From Pseudomonas sp. ML2-2023-3 (GTDB lineage: Bacteria; Pseudomonadota; Gammaproteobacteria; Pseudomonadales; Pseudomonadaceae): a DNA stretch of 64,000 bases. The notes under the pieces are model-generated. The model was given only the letters and a program-made list of their open reading frames with translations. It was not told the origin of the DNA and did no database searches. Shown here in pieces: positions 38,770 to 48,061 of this stretch. The position numbers and the translations under genes were made by a program. Every line of letters starts with the position of its first letter. The first letter of the stretch is position 1. The stretch lies in the NCBI RefSeq assembly GCF_037055275.1, contig NZ_CP146343.1, positions 1,956,501-2,020,500 on the forward strand, written 5' to 3'.

Positions 38770-39093
38770 ATGAAGTTCCGCACAGCTACTTCCTCTGTTA
38801 CTCGCTCAAATACCTCCAATGATGCCCCCAAGCGCTTTTCTTTGCGGGTGGCTATCTGGTTGCTGGATAACCCGCGTCTGGGTGCCAACCCCAGCATCCA
38901 GCACGTTGCCGGACATTTGCTCAAACAGCCCGCGCGCCAGGGTGTCGTGCTGGCCCAGAGCCGATTGGGGCAATTGATGTGCCGTGAATGCGGCAGCGCC
39001 CGTGATCAGCGTATCGGCCATGAACTGTTGCGTCAGGCCGCCCGTGCTGGTGATCGTCTGGCACAGCAGGAACTGAACAAGACCGAAGACTGA
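38770..39093 (+). CDS. Sel1-repeat-like small protein
   Basis: 107 residues from the ATG at 38770 (MKFRTATSSVTRSN). A longer frame from a GTG at 38737 would add an N-terminal FCPQCR segment. The body has SLRVAIWLLDNPRLG and a C-terminal helix pair, LGQLMCRECGSARDQRIGHELLRQAARAGDRLAQ-type, which resembles one Sel1/TPR-like repeat. Cys-x-x-Cys is present in CREC. Function is not known. No strong ribosome site is seen for either start. Confidence 0.65.
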   Translation: MKFRTATSSVTRSNTSNDAPKRFSLRVAIWLLDNPRLGANPSIQHVAGHLLKQPARQGVVLAQSRLGQLMCRECGSARDQRIGHELLRQAARAGDRLAQQELNKTED

Positions 39094-39151
39094 ACTGTCT
39101 TCGGTGCCGTCTGTTGAGTACCCTTGATCTTTTACCTCGCGTGGAGGGGTT

Positions 39152-40630
39152 ATGGCCCTGGATCTGAGCAGTCTGTTGCTTGGCTTGGCAGTAGCAGGTG
39201 TGCCATTGCTGGCGCTTGTCTGGCAGTTGCAACGCCGTGCCAGCGGTCATCATGCTGAGCTTGCGTTGATCGGTGAGCGCTTGGGTACGGCTCAGTTGGC
39301 CCAGGAAGGCCTGAGTGCCCAACTGGATGCTTGTCGCGATGAGGTCAGTGATCTTGGGCATGCCAATGCAGCCAAGCAGGCAGAGCTGGCCGCGCTGCGT
39401 CGAGAGGTCGAGTTGTTGCAGGTTGAGCGCGATAACGGGCGCGATGCAGCTCACGCCTGGAACCTGGAGCGCAATCAAAAAGAAGTCGAGCTGCGTCGCC
39501 TGGATGCCCATGCGTCTGCGCTGGCTGCCGAGTTGCGCGAGCAGCAAGACAGCCATCAGCAGCGACTCAATGACCTGCAGGGTTCACGCGATGAGCTGCG
39601 GGCTCAATTTGCCGAGCTGGCGGGCAAGATCTTCGATGAGCGCGAGCAGCGTTTTGCGGAGACGAGTAATGAACGCCTTGGACAACTGCTCGATCCGCTG
39701 AAAGAGCGCATCCAGTCGTTTGAAAAGCGCGTTGAAGAGAGTTATCAGCAGGAGTCGCGAGAGCGTTTCTCCCTCGGCAAAGAGCTGGAGCGCTTGCAGC
39801 AACTGAATCTGCGATTGAGTGATGAGGCGACCAACCTGACTCGCGCCCTGAAAGGCCAGAAAACCCAGGGCAACTGGGGTGAGTTGATTCTGGAGCGGGT
39901 GCTGGAGCACGCAGGACTTGAGAAAGGCCGTGAATATCAGACCCAGGTGAGCCTCAAGGGCCCCGACGGCGAGCGTTTCCAACCAGATGTGCTGATCATG
40001 TTGCCGGGTGACAAGCAGGTTGTAGTCGATTCCAAGGTTAGCCTGACGGCGTATCAACAATATGTAGCCGCAGATGACGACGTGATTGGGCAGGCGGCAC
40101 TCAAGCAGCACGTGCTGTCGCTGCGCAATCATGTAAAGGGCCTGGCCGGCAAAGACTACAAGCGTCTGGAAGGGCTCCACAGTCTGGATTTCGTCTTGTT
40201 GTTCGTACCGATCGAGGCGGCATTTTCGGCGGCGTTGCAAGCCGAGCCGAACCTGTTCCAGGAAGCTTTTGATCGTCATATCGTGATCGTCAGCCCCACC
40301 ACGCTGCTTGCCACCTTGCGAGTGATCGACAGCCTCTGGAAGCAGGAGCGTCAAGGCCAGAATGCCCGTGAAATTGCCGAGCGCGCCGGTTGGCTGTACG
40401 ACAAATTCGTATTGTTTATTCAGGATCTGGATGAGGTAGGCAATCGCCTTCAGCAGTTGGACAAAGCCTACAGTTCAGCACGAAACAAGCTGACTGAAGG
40501 GCGAGGCAATCTGGTCAGCCGCAGTGAGCAGCTCAGGTTGCTGGGCGCTCGGGCCAGTAAAAGCTTGCCTGCCGATTTGCTGGAGCGAGCCATGACCGAC
40601 GCTGATGGCGTGGCGCATCCGGCGGAGTAA
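39152..40630 (+). CDS. rmuC: DNA recombination protein RmuC
   Basis: 492 residues. A short N-terminal membrane helix (SSLLLGLAVAGVPLLALVW) is followed by a long coiled coil (about 45-230) and the RmuC nuclease-like core with LKGQKTQGNWGELILERVLEHAGL, VVDSKVSLTAYQQY and ISPTTLLATLRVID-type sequence. RmuC limits inversions at short inverted repeats. GGAGGG lies just upstream of the ATG. The gene converges on the kinase gene at 40648. Confidence 0.93.
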   Translation: MALDLSSLLLGLAVAGVPLLALVWQLQRRASGHHAELALIGERLGTAQLAQEGLSAQLDACRDEVSDLGHANAAKQAELAALRREVELLQVERDNGRDAAHAWNLERNQKEVELRRLDAHASALAAELREQQDSHQQRLNDLQGSRDELRAQFAELAGKIFDEREQRFAETSNERLGQLLDPLKERIQSFEKRVEESYQQESRERFSLGKELERLQQLNLRLSDEATNLTRALKGQKTQGNWGELILERVLEHAGLEKGREYQTQVSLKGPDGERFQPDVLIMLPGDKQVVVDSKVSLTAYQQYVAADDDVIGQAALKQHVLSLRNHVKGLAGKDYKRLEGLHSLDFVLLFVPIEAAFSAALQAEPNLFQEAFDRHIVIVSPTTLLATLRVIDSLWKQERQGQNAREIAERAGWLYDKFVLFIQDLDEVGNRLQQLDKAYSSARNKLTEGRGNLVSRSEQLRLLGARASKSLPADLLERAMTDADGVAHPAE

Positions 40631-40647
40631 GGCAAGCGCCCTTTCTG

Positions 40648-43600
40648 TCAAAGCGGCACATGCCTGCTCAGCAATGCTCTCAGAACCGCAGGCTTTACCG
40701 GCTTGGGCAGGTATTCAAGGCCTGCGGCATGCACCTCGGCAATCATCTCAGGGCGGCCATCGGCACTGATCACCACGCCGGGCACTGGTTCGCCCAATTG
40801 TGCCCGCAGCCAGCCCATCAGTTCTGTACCGACCTCGCCGTCATCCAGGTGGTAGTCAACCAATACCAGTTGCGGGCGCACGCCCTCGTTAAGCAGTGCC
40901 GCGCACTCTTCGCGGTTGCGTGCGGTCCAGACACGGCAGCCCCATCGAGTAAGCAGGCTCTGCATGCCGATCAGGATGCTGTCTTCATTATCGATACACA
41001 GCACCTGGGCGCCTGTCAGAGGTTGGCCATTCTGCTCGACGACGACGGGCTGCGGTGAGGCCTGGCTCTTTGCCATCGGCACGCGGACGCTGAACACGCT
41101 GCCAAAACCGGGCCATGAGCGCACTTGCAGGGTGTGGCCGAGCACCTGGCACAAGCCGTCGGCAATCGCCAGGCCCAGGCCCAGGCCTTTTTCGGCACGG
41201 GTCTGGTGGCTGTCGAGGCGTTTGAACTCTTCAAAAATGACCTGCAGTTTGTCTGCCGGGATGCCCGGTCCTCGGTCCCACACCTCAAGGCACAGTTCGC
41301 CGCCGCGTCGCCGTACGCCCAGCAACACAGGGCCTTTGGCGTAGCGAAAGGCGTTTGTCAGGAAGTTCTGCAAGATGCGGCGCAGTAACTTGATGTCGCT
41401 GTTGATCCGTACACGGCTGCCGCGAACTCTGAAGTTCAAGCCCTGTTCCTGTGCCTGGGCGGTGAACTCATTGCCCAGGGTTTCAAACAGATCGTTAATG
41501 GCGAAAGGCTTGATGTCGGGGGTGATCTTGCCGTTTTCCAGGCGCGAAATGTCCAGCAGGTCGCTGATCAGGTCTTCTGCGGAGCGCAATGAACTGTCCA
41601 GATGCTGCACCAGCTTCTGGGCATCCGCGCTCAAGCCATCTTCCTGATGAGAGAGGGCGGCCGAAAACAGTCGTGCAGCGTTCATCGGCTGCATCAGGTC
41701 GTGGCTGACGGCAGCCAGGAACCGGGTTTTGGACTGGCTGGCAGTTTCGGCCACGCCTTTGGCTTCGGTCAGCGCCTGATTCAACTGCGACAGTTCAAAT
41801 GTTCGCTCGGCCACCCTTTGCTCCAGGCCCTCATTGGCCTCGGTCAAGGCCTGTTCGGCTTCGCGGAACGCGGTGATGTCGGTAAAACTCATCACGAAAC
41901 CGCCGCCCGGCATGGGGTTGCCGATCAGTTCAATCACACGGCCATTGGGAAACAGGCGTTCAGACGTGTGCGCCCGCCCCTGACGCATCCAGTGCAGGCG
42001 ACGGGCCACATGAACTTCAGCTTCGCCGGGGCCGCACAGGCCCCGTTCTGCATTGTGACGAATGATGTCTGCAATCGGGCGGCCTACGCTGATTAACCCG
42101 TCGGGGTAGTCGAACAGCTCAAGATAGCGGCGATTCCAGGCCACCAGTTTGAGTGACTGGTCGACTACGCTGATGCCCTGAGTAATGTTTTCAATCGCGC
42201 CCTGAAGCAGCGCGCGGTTGAACTGCAGCACTTCCGAAGCTTCATCGGCAATGCGTACCACGTCCTCCAGTTGCATTTCCCGGCCTTCAATGGCCGCTTT
42301 TACGACCGCGCGAGTAGATGATGCGCCAAGTACCCCGGCCAGAAGCCGTTCTGTGTGGGCGATCCACTCGCCGTTGGCGTTCTGGTTGGGGTTGAAGCCC
42401 TTGCCCTGACGGTACGCGAAGCGAATAAAGCTCTGGTGGGCGCGTTCTTCGCCGACAAAACGTGCCGCGAGGGCGAGCAGGTCGTTGACCTGTACCGAGA
42501 GCATGGAGCGGCCACTGGGGTGGCTGCTCAACTCCTGGCCGATAAAACGCCCGGCCTGCCAGTGCTCTGACACCCGGGTGCGCGACAGCACCGAGACCCA
42601 GGCGAACAGGGTGAAGTTGCCGGCCAGCGACAGCACCACGCCTTGGGTCAGCGGGGTGATGGACAGGCCCAGCGGGTTGCTGTGCAGCCACGCCAGCCCC
42701 GGGAAGTGGCTCAGATGCCAGCCAAAGCTGTGGGCGATGATCGGCAGCACCAGGGTGTAAAACCAGATAAAGGTGCCTGTGGCCAGTCCGGCAAAAACCC
42801 CCCGGCGGTTGGCTTGCTTCCAGTACAGGGCGCCGAGCATGGCCGGGGCCAGTTGAGTGACGGCAGCGAAAGCGATCTGGCCAATGGTGGCAAGGCTGGC
42901 GGTCGAACCCAGCAAGCGGTAGCTGACATAGGCCAGCAGTAAAATCACCACAATCGATACGCGCCGGACCGAGAGCATCCAGTGGCGGAACACTTCGAAC
43001 GGGCGCTCGGCGTTTTTGTGTCGCAGTAGCCACGGCAGGAGCATGTCGTTGGAGACCATGGTCGACAGCGCGACACTGGCAACGATCACCATGCCGGTAG
43101 CAGCCGATGCCCCCCCAATAAATGCCAGCAATGCCAGTGCCGGGTGAGCCTGGGCCAGCGGCAGGCTGATCACGAACGAGTCGGGCAATACTGAGCTGGG
43201 CAGCAACATTTGCCCGGCCAGGGCAATCGGCACCACAAACAGGCCCGCGAGAATCAGGTAGGCCGGAAACACCCATTTGGCCAGTTGCAGGTCTTGGGGC
43301 TCGATGTTTTCAACCACCGTGACGTGGAACTGTCGGGGCAGGCAAATGATCGCCATCATGGCCACGCCGGTCTGGACCACCATCGAAGGCCAATTGATGG
43401 TTTCCTTCCAGTACTGCTCAAGTCGCGGCGCTAGCATGGCCTGGTTGAACAGGTCGTCGAAACCGTCATACAGGCCATAAGTCACAAAGGCGCCTACCGC
43501 GAGAAAGGCGAACAGTTTGACCAGCGACTCAAAGGCAATGGCCAGCACCATGCCCCGGTGGTGTTCTGTGGCGTCGAGGTTGCGCGTGCCAAACAAGATA

Positions 43601-44118
43601 GTGAACAGCGCCAGCACCAGCGTCACGATCAGTGCCGTGTCCTCGACCCGGGAGCCGGTGGCGTCGGCGCCAGCCCCGATCAGCAGGTTAACCCCGAGCA
43701 CAATACCTTTGAGTTGCAGGGCGATATAAGGCAGCACTCCCACCAGGCAGATCAGTGCCACCACAATCGCCAGCGACTGGGATTTGCCGTAGCGGGCGGC
43801 GATAAAGTCGGCAATGGAAGTGATGTTCTCCTGCTTGCTGATCATCACCATCTTTTGCAGTACCCAGGGCGCGCATACCAGTAGCAGCACAGGTCCCAGG
43901 TAAATCGGCAAGAACGCCCAGAGCTGCTCGGCAGCCTGACCAACGGCGCCGAAGAAGGTCCAGCTGGTGCAGTACACGGCCAGCGACAGGCTATACACCC
44001 ACGCGCGAACCCGCGGCGGCAGCGGTTTGCTGCGCCGGTCACCATAAAAGGCAATGGCGAACATGATGGCCATATAGGCGAGGGCGACGGCGGCGATAAG
44101 CCCGCTGGACAACGACAT
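40648..44118 (-). CDS. Hybrid histidine kinase with sodium/solute-symporter domain (MxtR/CrbS-like)
   Basis: 1156 residues from the ATG at 44118 (MSLSSGLIAAVALAY), with AGGAG upstream. Residues 1 to about 500 form an SSS-family multi-helix symporter-like domain. A linker and PAS domain follow, then the phosphoacceptor His806 in AVSHDLMQPMNAAR, an ATPase domain (EKGLGLGLAIADGL), and a C-terminal receiver with Asp1088 in LVDYHLDDGE. This matches the MxtR/CrbS kinases that, with ErdR/CrbR regulators, control acetate use. CbrA is a weaker alternative, because CbrA lacks the receiver. Confidence 0.85.
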   Translation of the reverse strand: MSLSSGLIAAVALAYMAIMFAIAFYGDRRSKPLPPRVRAWVYSLSLAVYCTSWTFFGAVGQAAEQLWAFLPIYLGPVLLLVCAPWVLQKMVMISKQENITSIADFIAARYGKSQSLAIVVALICLVGVLPYIALQLKGIVLGVNLLIGAGADATGSRVEDTALIVTLVLALFTILFGTRNLDATEHHRGMVLAIAFESLVKLFAFLAVGAFVTYGLYDGFDDLFNQAMLAPRLEQYWKETINWPSMVVQTGVAMMAIICLPRQFHVTVVENIEPQDLQLAKWVFPAYLILAGLFVVPIALAGQMLLPSSVLPDSFVISLPLAQAHPALALLAFIGGASAATGMVIVASVALSTMVSNDMLLPWLLRHKNAERPFEVFRHWMLSVRRVSIVVILLLAYVSYRLLGSTASLATIGQIAFAAVTQLAPAMLGALYWKQANRRGVFAGLATGTFIWFYTLVLPIIAHSFGWHLSHFPGLAWLHSNPLGLSITPLTQGVVLSLAGNFTLFAWVSVLSRTRVSEHWQAGRFIGQELSSHPSGRSMLSVQVNDLLALAARFVGEERAHQSFIRFAYRQGKGFNPNQNANGEWIAHTERLLAGVLGASSTRAVVKAAIEGREMQLEDVVRIADEASEVLQFNRALLQGAIENITQGISVVDQSLKLVAWNRRYLELFDYPDGLISVGRPIADIIRHNAERGLCGPGEAEVHVARRLHWMRQGRAHTSERLFPNGRVIELIGNPMPGGGFVMSFTDITAFREAEQALTEANEGLEQRVAERTFELSQLNQALTEAKGVAETASQSKTRFLAAVSHDLMQPMNAARLFSAALSHQEDGLSADAQKLVQHLDSSLRSAEDLISDLLDISRLENGKITPDIKPFAINDLFETLGNEFTAQAQEQGLNFRVRGSRVRINSDIKLLRRILQNFLTNAFRYAKGPVLLGVRRRGGELCLEVWDRGPGIPADKLQVIFEEFKRLDSHQTRAEKGLGLGLAIADGLCQVLGHTLQVRSWPGFGSVFSVRVPMAKSQASPQPVVVEQNGQPLTGAQVLCIDNEDSILIGMQSLLTRWGCRVWTARNREECAALLNEGVRPQLVLVDYHLDDGEVGTELMGWLRAQLGEPVPGVVISADGRPEMIAEVHAAGLEYLPKPVKPAVLRALLSRHVPL

Positions 44119-44358
44119 GAACACTCCTGAACGTGTAAGACCCGAGCAATCCGGCTGCGGGAAGCTAGTCTCGCATGATGTTCGGAGCGCGTCAGTGTCG
44201 ACCATGGTCTGAGCGTGGTCAGGTGTCGCAGAGGTTGAGATGGTGCAGAAAAGCTATATATAGGAAAAACAGATAACAGTTAGAGAAATTACCCGTTATA
44301 TAGATATTCGATTTGGTTCTACTCTAGTCCTACCTCACTTGAGGAACAGGAGGAACCC

Positions 44359-45510
44359 ATGACTTTCCCTAACAAAGCCAATGCCGGTTTTCGGCCATTC
44401 AGCCACTTGCAGCACCCTCGCGAAGTGATCCGCCAGTTCACTCCGAACTGGTTTGCCGCGACCATGGGTACGGGGGTGTTGGCGTTGGCCCTGGCCCAGT
44501 TGCCGGTTCATATCCCTGGCCTGCGTGCCTTTGCCGAGGGGCTATGGCTGTTCAATATCGGTTTGTTCATCCTGTTCAGCGTGCTGTATGGCGCGCGCTG
44601 GATGCTTTACTTCGACGAGGCGCGACGTATTTTCGGGCACTCCACGGTGTCGATGTTCTTCGGCACCATCCCTATGGGCCTGGCGACCATCATTAACGGC
44701 TTTCTGGTGTTCGGCGTGCCGCGCTGGGGCAGCGAGATGGTGCAGGTGGCCGAGGTGCTGTGGTGGATTGATGTGGCCATGGCGCTGGGCTGCGGCGTGC
44801 TGATCCCTTATCTGATGTTTACCCGCCAGGATCACAGCATCGACCAGATGACCGCTGTCTGGCTGTTGCCGGTAGTCGCAGCAGAGGTCGCGGCGGCCAG
44901 TGGCGGGCTGTTGGCGCCCTATCTGACGGATACCGCCGCGCAGTTCCATGTGCTGATTACCAGCTATGTGCTGTGGGCATTTTCGGTACCAGTAGCGTTC
45001 AGTATTTTGACCATTTTGATCCTGCGCATGGCGCTGCATAAGTTGCCCCACGAGAGCATGGCGGCTTCCAGCTGGCTGGCCTTGGGGCCCATTGGCACGG
45101 GCGCCCTGGGCCTGTTGCTGCTGGGGGCCGATGCTCCGGCGATTTTTGCCGCCCATGGCCTGGCGCGGATCGGTGAAATTGCGGAAGGTCTGGGGCTGAT
45201 CTCCGGGGTTATTTTGTGGGGCGTTGGCTTGTGGTGGATCGTTATCGCGGCGCTGATCACGATTCGTTACTTCCGCTCGGGTATCCCGTTCAATCTGGGG
45301 TGGTGGGGCTTTACCTTCCCGCTGGGCGTTTACTCGCTGGCCACCTTGCGCCTGGGCAGCATGTTGCAGCTGACCTTCTTTGATGTGGCCGGTTGTGTGC
45401 TGGTGGTGGCGCTGGCGCTGATGTGGCTGCTGGTAGGGACTCGCACGGTGCAAGGCGCTTATCGTGGTGAGCTATTTGTGTCGCCGTGTATTGCAGGCTT
45501 GAAGAAGTGA
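44359..45510 (+). CDS. TDT-family (TehA/SLAC1-like) transporter
   Basis: 383 residues, about 10 membrane helices. The N-terminus carries QFTPNWFAATMGTGVLALAL, the family signature, and later MFFGTIPMGLATIINGF. Family members move C4-dicarboxylates, malate or sulfite, or act in tellurite resistance. It is divergent from the SSS-kinase gene across 240 bp. An AGGAGGAA ribosome site lies before the ATG. The substrate is not known. Confidence 0.85.
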   Translation: MTFPNKANAGFRPFSHLQHPREVIRQFTPNWFAATMGTGVLALALAQLPVHIPGLRAFAEGLWLFNIGLFILFSVLYGARWMLYFDEARRIFGHSTVSMFFGTIPMGLATIINGFLVFGVPRWGSEMVQVAEVLWWIDVAMALGCGVLIPYLMFTRQDHSIDQMTAVWLLPVVAAEVAAASGGLLAPYLTDTAAQFHVLITSYVLWAFSVPVAFSILTILILRMALHKLPHESMAASSWLALGPIGTGALGLLLLGADAPAIFAAHGLARIGEIAEGLGLISGVILWGVGLWWIVIAALITIRYFRSGIPFNLGWWGFTFPLGVYSLATLRLGSMLQLTFFDVAGCVLVVALALMWLLVGTRTVQGAYRGELFVSPCIAGLKK

Positions 45511-45645
45511 GACTTGTGCTCGGGTTCTGTGGGGAAACGCTGAAAAAGGTGTAGCCGCAAACAGAACCCGAGCAAGGTTGTGTCCTGAGTGTTACAACGG
45601 CCCTCCAAAGAGAAAGCCTATCAGCGCAACGTGAGTACATGGACG

Positions 45646-47520
45646 ATGAGCCACCCCTCGCAATTCAGTTTGCTAAGCAAGCGCCGCTTCCTGCCTTTCT
45701 TCGTGACCCAGTCCCTGGGCGCTCTCAATGACAACCTGTTCAAGCAATCCCTGATTCTGGCCATCCTTTATAAGTTGAACATCGAGGGTGATCGGGGAAT
45801 TTGGGTCAACCTCTGTGCGCTGCTCTTCATCGTGCCGTTTTTTCTGTTCTCGGCGCTGGCTGGTCAGTTCGGTGAAAAATACCCCAAGGACCGCCTGATT
45901 CGTCTGATCAAGTTGGGTGAGATTGCGATCATGATCGTCGCGGCCATAGGGTTTGCCTTCGATCATCTGGTCCTGATGTTGATTGCCTTGTTTGCAATGG
46001 GCACACATTCGGCACTGTTCGGGCCGGTGAAGTATTCGATCCTGCCGCAAACCCTGCGTGAAGAAGAGTTGGTCGGGGGGAATGGCCTGGTCGAGATGGG
46101 CACTTTTCTGTCGATTCTGGCGGGGACCATAGGGGCCGGGATCATGCTGTCGTCGAGCAATTACACCGTGGTTGTTTCAGGGGTGATCATTGCCGTGGCG
46201 GTGCTGGGCTATGTGGCCAGCCGTGGTATTCCGGCCGCGCCGGCGGATACACCACAACTGCGGCTGAACTGGAATATCTTCAGCGAATCATGGGCGACGT
46301 TGCGCATGGGGCTAAATCAGACCCCAGCCGTGTCGCGTTCTGTAGTGGGGAACTCGTGGTTCTGGTTTGTCGGTGCGATTTACCTGACGCAGATCCCGGC
46401 CTATGCCAAAGACTGGCTGTATGGCGACGAGACCGTGGTGACGTTGATCCTCACGGTATTCTCGGTGGGCATCGCTCTGGGATCGCTGCTGTGCGAGAAA
46501 CTATCGGGGCGCAAGGTCGAGATTGGTCTGGTGCCCTTCGGCTCATTTGGCCTGACAGTCTTCGGTCTGCTGCTGTGGTGGCATTCGGGGCAGATGCCGC
46601 AAAACATTCAGGCCAACGATTGGCTGGGGGTGCTGGGGTTCAGCCAGGCCTGGTGGGTGCTGTTCGATATTCTCGGGCTGGGGGTGTTTGGTGGTTTCTA
46701 TATAGTGCCGCTGTACGCACTGATTCAGTCGCGTACCTCGGAAAGTGAGCGGGCGCGGGTCATTGCCGCCAACAACATTCTCAATGCGCTGTTTATGGTG
46801 GTGTCGGCGCTCGTCACCATCCTGTTGCTCAGTGTGGCCAAGCTGACGATTCCCGAGTTGTTTCTCGTGGTGTCGTTGATGAATATCGCGGTCAACACTT
46901 ACATTTTCAAAATCGTTCCTGAATTCAGCATGCGTTTCATGATCTGGCTGTTGAGCCATTCCATGTACCGCGTGCAGCACAAACATCTGGAACTGATCCC
47001 CGATGAGGGGGCGGCATTGTTGGTCTGCAACCATGTGTCATTTGTAGATGCCTTGCTGATAGGCGGGGCGGTACGTCGTCCAATTCGCTTTGTGATGTAT
47101 TACAAAATCTACAATCTGCCGGTGCTCAACTTTATCTTCCGCACTGCAGGCACGATTCCCATTGCCGGGCGTGCTGAAGACGAAGCTATTTATGAGAAGG
47201 CGTTCGACAAGATTGCCCAGTATCTGAACGATGGCGAACTGGTGTGCATCTTCCCGGAGGGCAAACTCACCACGGATGGGCAGATCAATGAATTCAAGGC
47301 GGGAGTGAGGCTCATTCTGGAGCGCACGTCGGTGCCGGTAATTCCGATGGCGTTGCAGGGTTTGTGGGGCAGCTTTTTCAGTCGCGACCCGAACAAGGGT
47401 TTTTTCCATCGACTGTGGTCGCGGGTAACGCTGGTTGCCGGTACACCGATAGCGCCTGGTGACGCCACGCAAAAACTGTTGCGTGAACGGGTGATGGCGT
47501 TGCGCGGGGCGGTCAAATAG
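45646..47520 (+). CDS. MFS transporter (LplT-like) fused to PlsC-type acyltransferase
   Basis: 624 residues from the ATG at 45646 (MSHPSQFSLLSKRR); a GTG at 45631 is also possible. The N-terminal ~400 residues are an MFS carrier with SLGALNDNLFKQSL like lysophospholipid flippase LplT. The C-terminal ~200 residues hold the acyltransferase motifs NHVSFVDALL, FRTAGTIPIAGR, VCIFPEGKLTTDG and VIPMALQGLWG. It would flip and re-acylate lysophospholipids at the inner membrane. The AMP-binding acyl-ACP synthetase part of Aas is absent. Confidence 0.85.
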   Translation: MSHPSQFSLLSKRRFLPFFVTQSLGALNDNLFKQSLILAILYKLNIEGDRGIWVNLCALLFIVPFFLFSALAGQFGEKYPKDRLIRLIKLGEIAIMIVAAIGFAFDHLVLMLIALFAMGTHSALFGPVKYSILPQTLREEELVGGNGLVEMGTFLSILAGTIGAGIMLSSSNYTVVVSGVIIAVAVLGYVASRGIPAAPADTPQLRLNWNIFSESWATLRMGLNQTPAVSRSVVGNSWFWFVGAIYLTQIPAYAKDWLYGDETVVTLILTVFSVGIALGSLLCEKLSGRKVEIGLVPFGSFGLTVFGLLLWWHSGQMPQNIQANDWLGVLGFSQAWWVLFDILGLGVFGGFYIVPLYALIQSRTSESERARVIAANNILNALFMVVSALVTILLLSVAKLTIPELFLVVSLMNIAVNTYIFKIVPEFSMRFMIWLLSHSMYRVQHKHLELIPDEGAALLVCNHVSFVDALLIGGAVRRPIRFVMYYKIYNLPVLNFIFRTAGTIPIAGRAEDEAIYEKAFDKIAQYLNDGELVCIFPEGKLTTDGQINEFKAGVRLILERTSVPVIPMALQGLWGSFFSRDPNKGFFHRLWSRVTLVAGTPIAPGDATQKLLRERVMALRGAVK

Positions 47521-47531
47521 GGAACGCAAAT

Positions 47532-47617
47532 GTGGGAGCGGGCTTGCTCGCGATGCAGGCGCTGCGGTTCTTCATTAAAACCGCGTCGATCGCCATCGCG
47601 AGCAAGTCCGCTCCCAC
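47532..47617. repeat. REP pair (REPIN)
   Basis: GTGGGAGCGGGCTTGCTCGC and an inverted copy with one base changed (AAGTCCGCTCCCAC) flank about 45 bp, between the convergent acyltransferase and SMR genes. Confidence 0.88.
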
Positions 47618-47628
47618 CGTTTATTGTG

Positions 47629-47943
47629 TTATGCGCTGATTTTTAGACCTACCAGGCCAGCAATGATCAGTGCAACACTGGCCAGTCGGAACAGCGCCAT
47701 CGATTCACCAAACAGGATGATTCCTGCGATGACCGTACCGACTGCGCCGACACCCGTCCAGATTGCGTAGGCAGTGCCCAGTGGCAGTTCTTTCATGGCC
47801 AGGCCCAGCAAGCCAAGGCTGATAATCATGGCGCCGACGGTCAGGGTTGTAGGTAGCGGGCGGGTAAAGCCTTCGGTGTATTTCAGGCCGACGGCCCAGC
47901 CAACTTCAAACAGGCCGGCGAAAAACAGAATGATCCAGGACAT
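47629..47943 (-). CDS. SMR-family guanidinium exporter (Gdx/SugE type)
   Basis: 104 residues from the ATG at 47943, with GGAGATAACC upstream. Four membrane helices; the first carries the essential Glu13 in [18 protein letters not shown], the pattern of Gdx (SugE) and not Emr[13 protein letters not shown] follows in helix 3. It would exchange guanidinium for protons. Two ACGA-loop hairpins of a guanidine-II riboswitch stand just upstream, which supports this function strongly. Confidence 0.9.
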   Translation of the reverse strand: MSWIILFFAGLFEVGWAVGLKYTEGFTRPLPTTLTVGAMIISLGLLGLAMKELPLGTAYAIWTGVGAVGTVIAGIILFGESMALFRLASVALIIAGLVGLKISA

Positions 47944-47963
47944 GGTTATCTCCATCAACTGAC

Positions 47964-48012
47964 GGGGTCGTCCCCAGAATAATCACTCGATGAGTCGCGA
48001 GGTCGTCCTCGC
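47964..48012 (-). promoter_or_regulatory. Guanidine-II (mini-ykkC) riboswitch
   Basis: On the minus strand two hairpins with ACGA tetraloops stand in tandem: GCGAGG-ACGA-CCTCGC (48012-47997) and GGGG-ACGA-CCCC (47975-47964), 20 nt apart. The second ends about 10 nt before the ribosome site of the Gdx gene. This is the defining architecture of the guanidine-II riboswitch. Guanidine should bring the loops together and free translation. Confidence 0.88.
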
Positions 48013-48061
48013 AGTGCGCAGTATATTGCACATGATTATTCCGTCAGGCAACCCCGAAATT

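Noticed and set aside
42287..43276. 329-residue open frame on the minus strand within the symporter-kinase gene
   Set aside because: Alternative frame of a gene with clear domains; Gly/Pro/Arg-rich composition of a shadow.
44220..44280. Sigma-54-like GG/GC element before the TDT gene
   Set aside because: The spacing between GG and GC is 9, not 10, so it does not fit a -24/-12 promoter.
44542..45453. 303-residue minus-strand frame opposite the TDT transporter
   Set aside because: Gln/His-rich shadow composition and no ribosome site.
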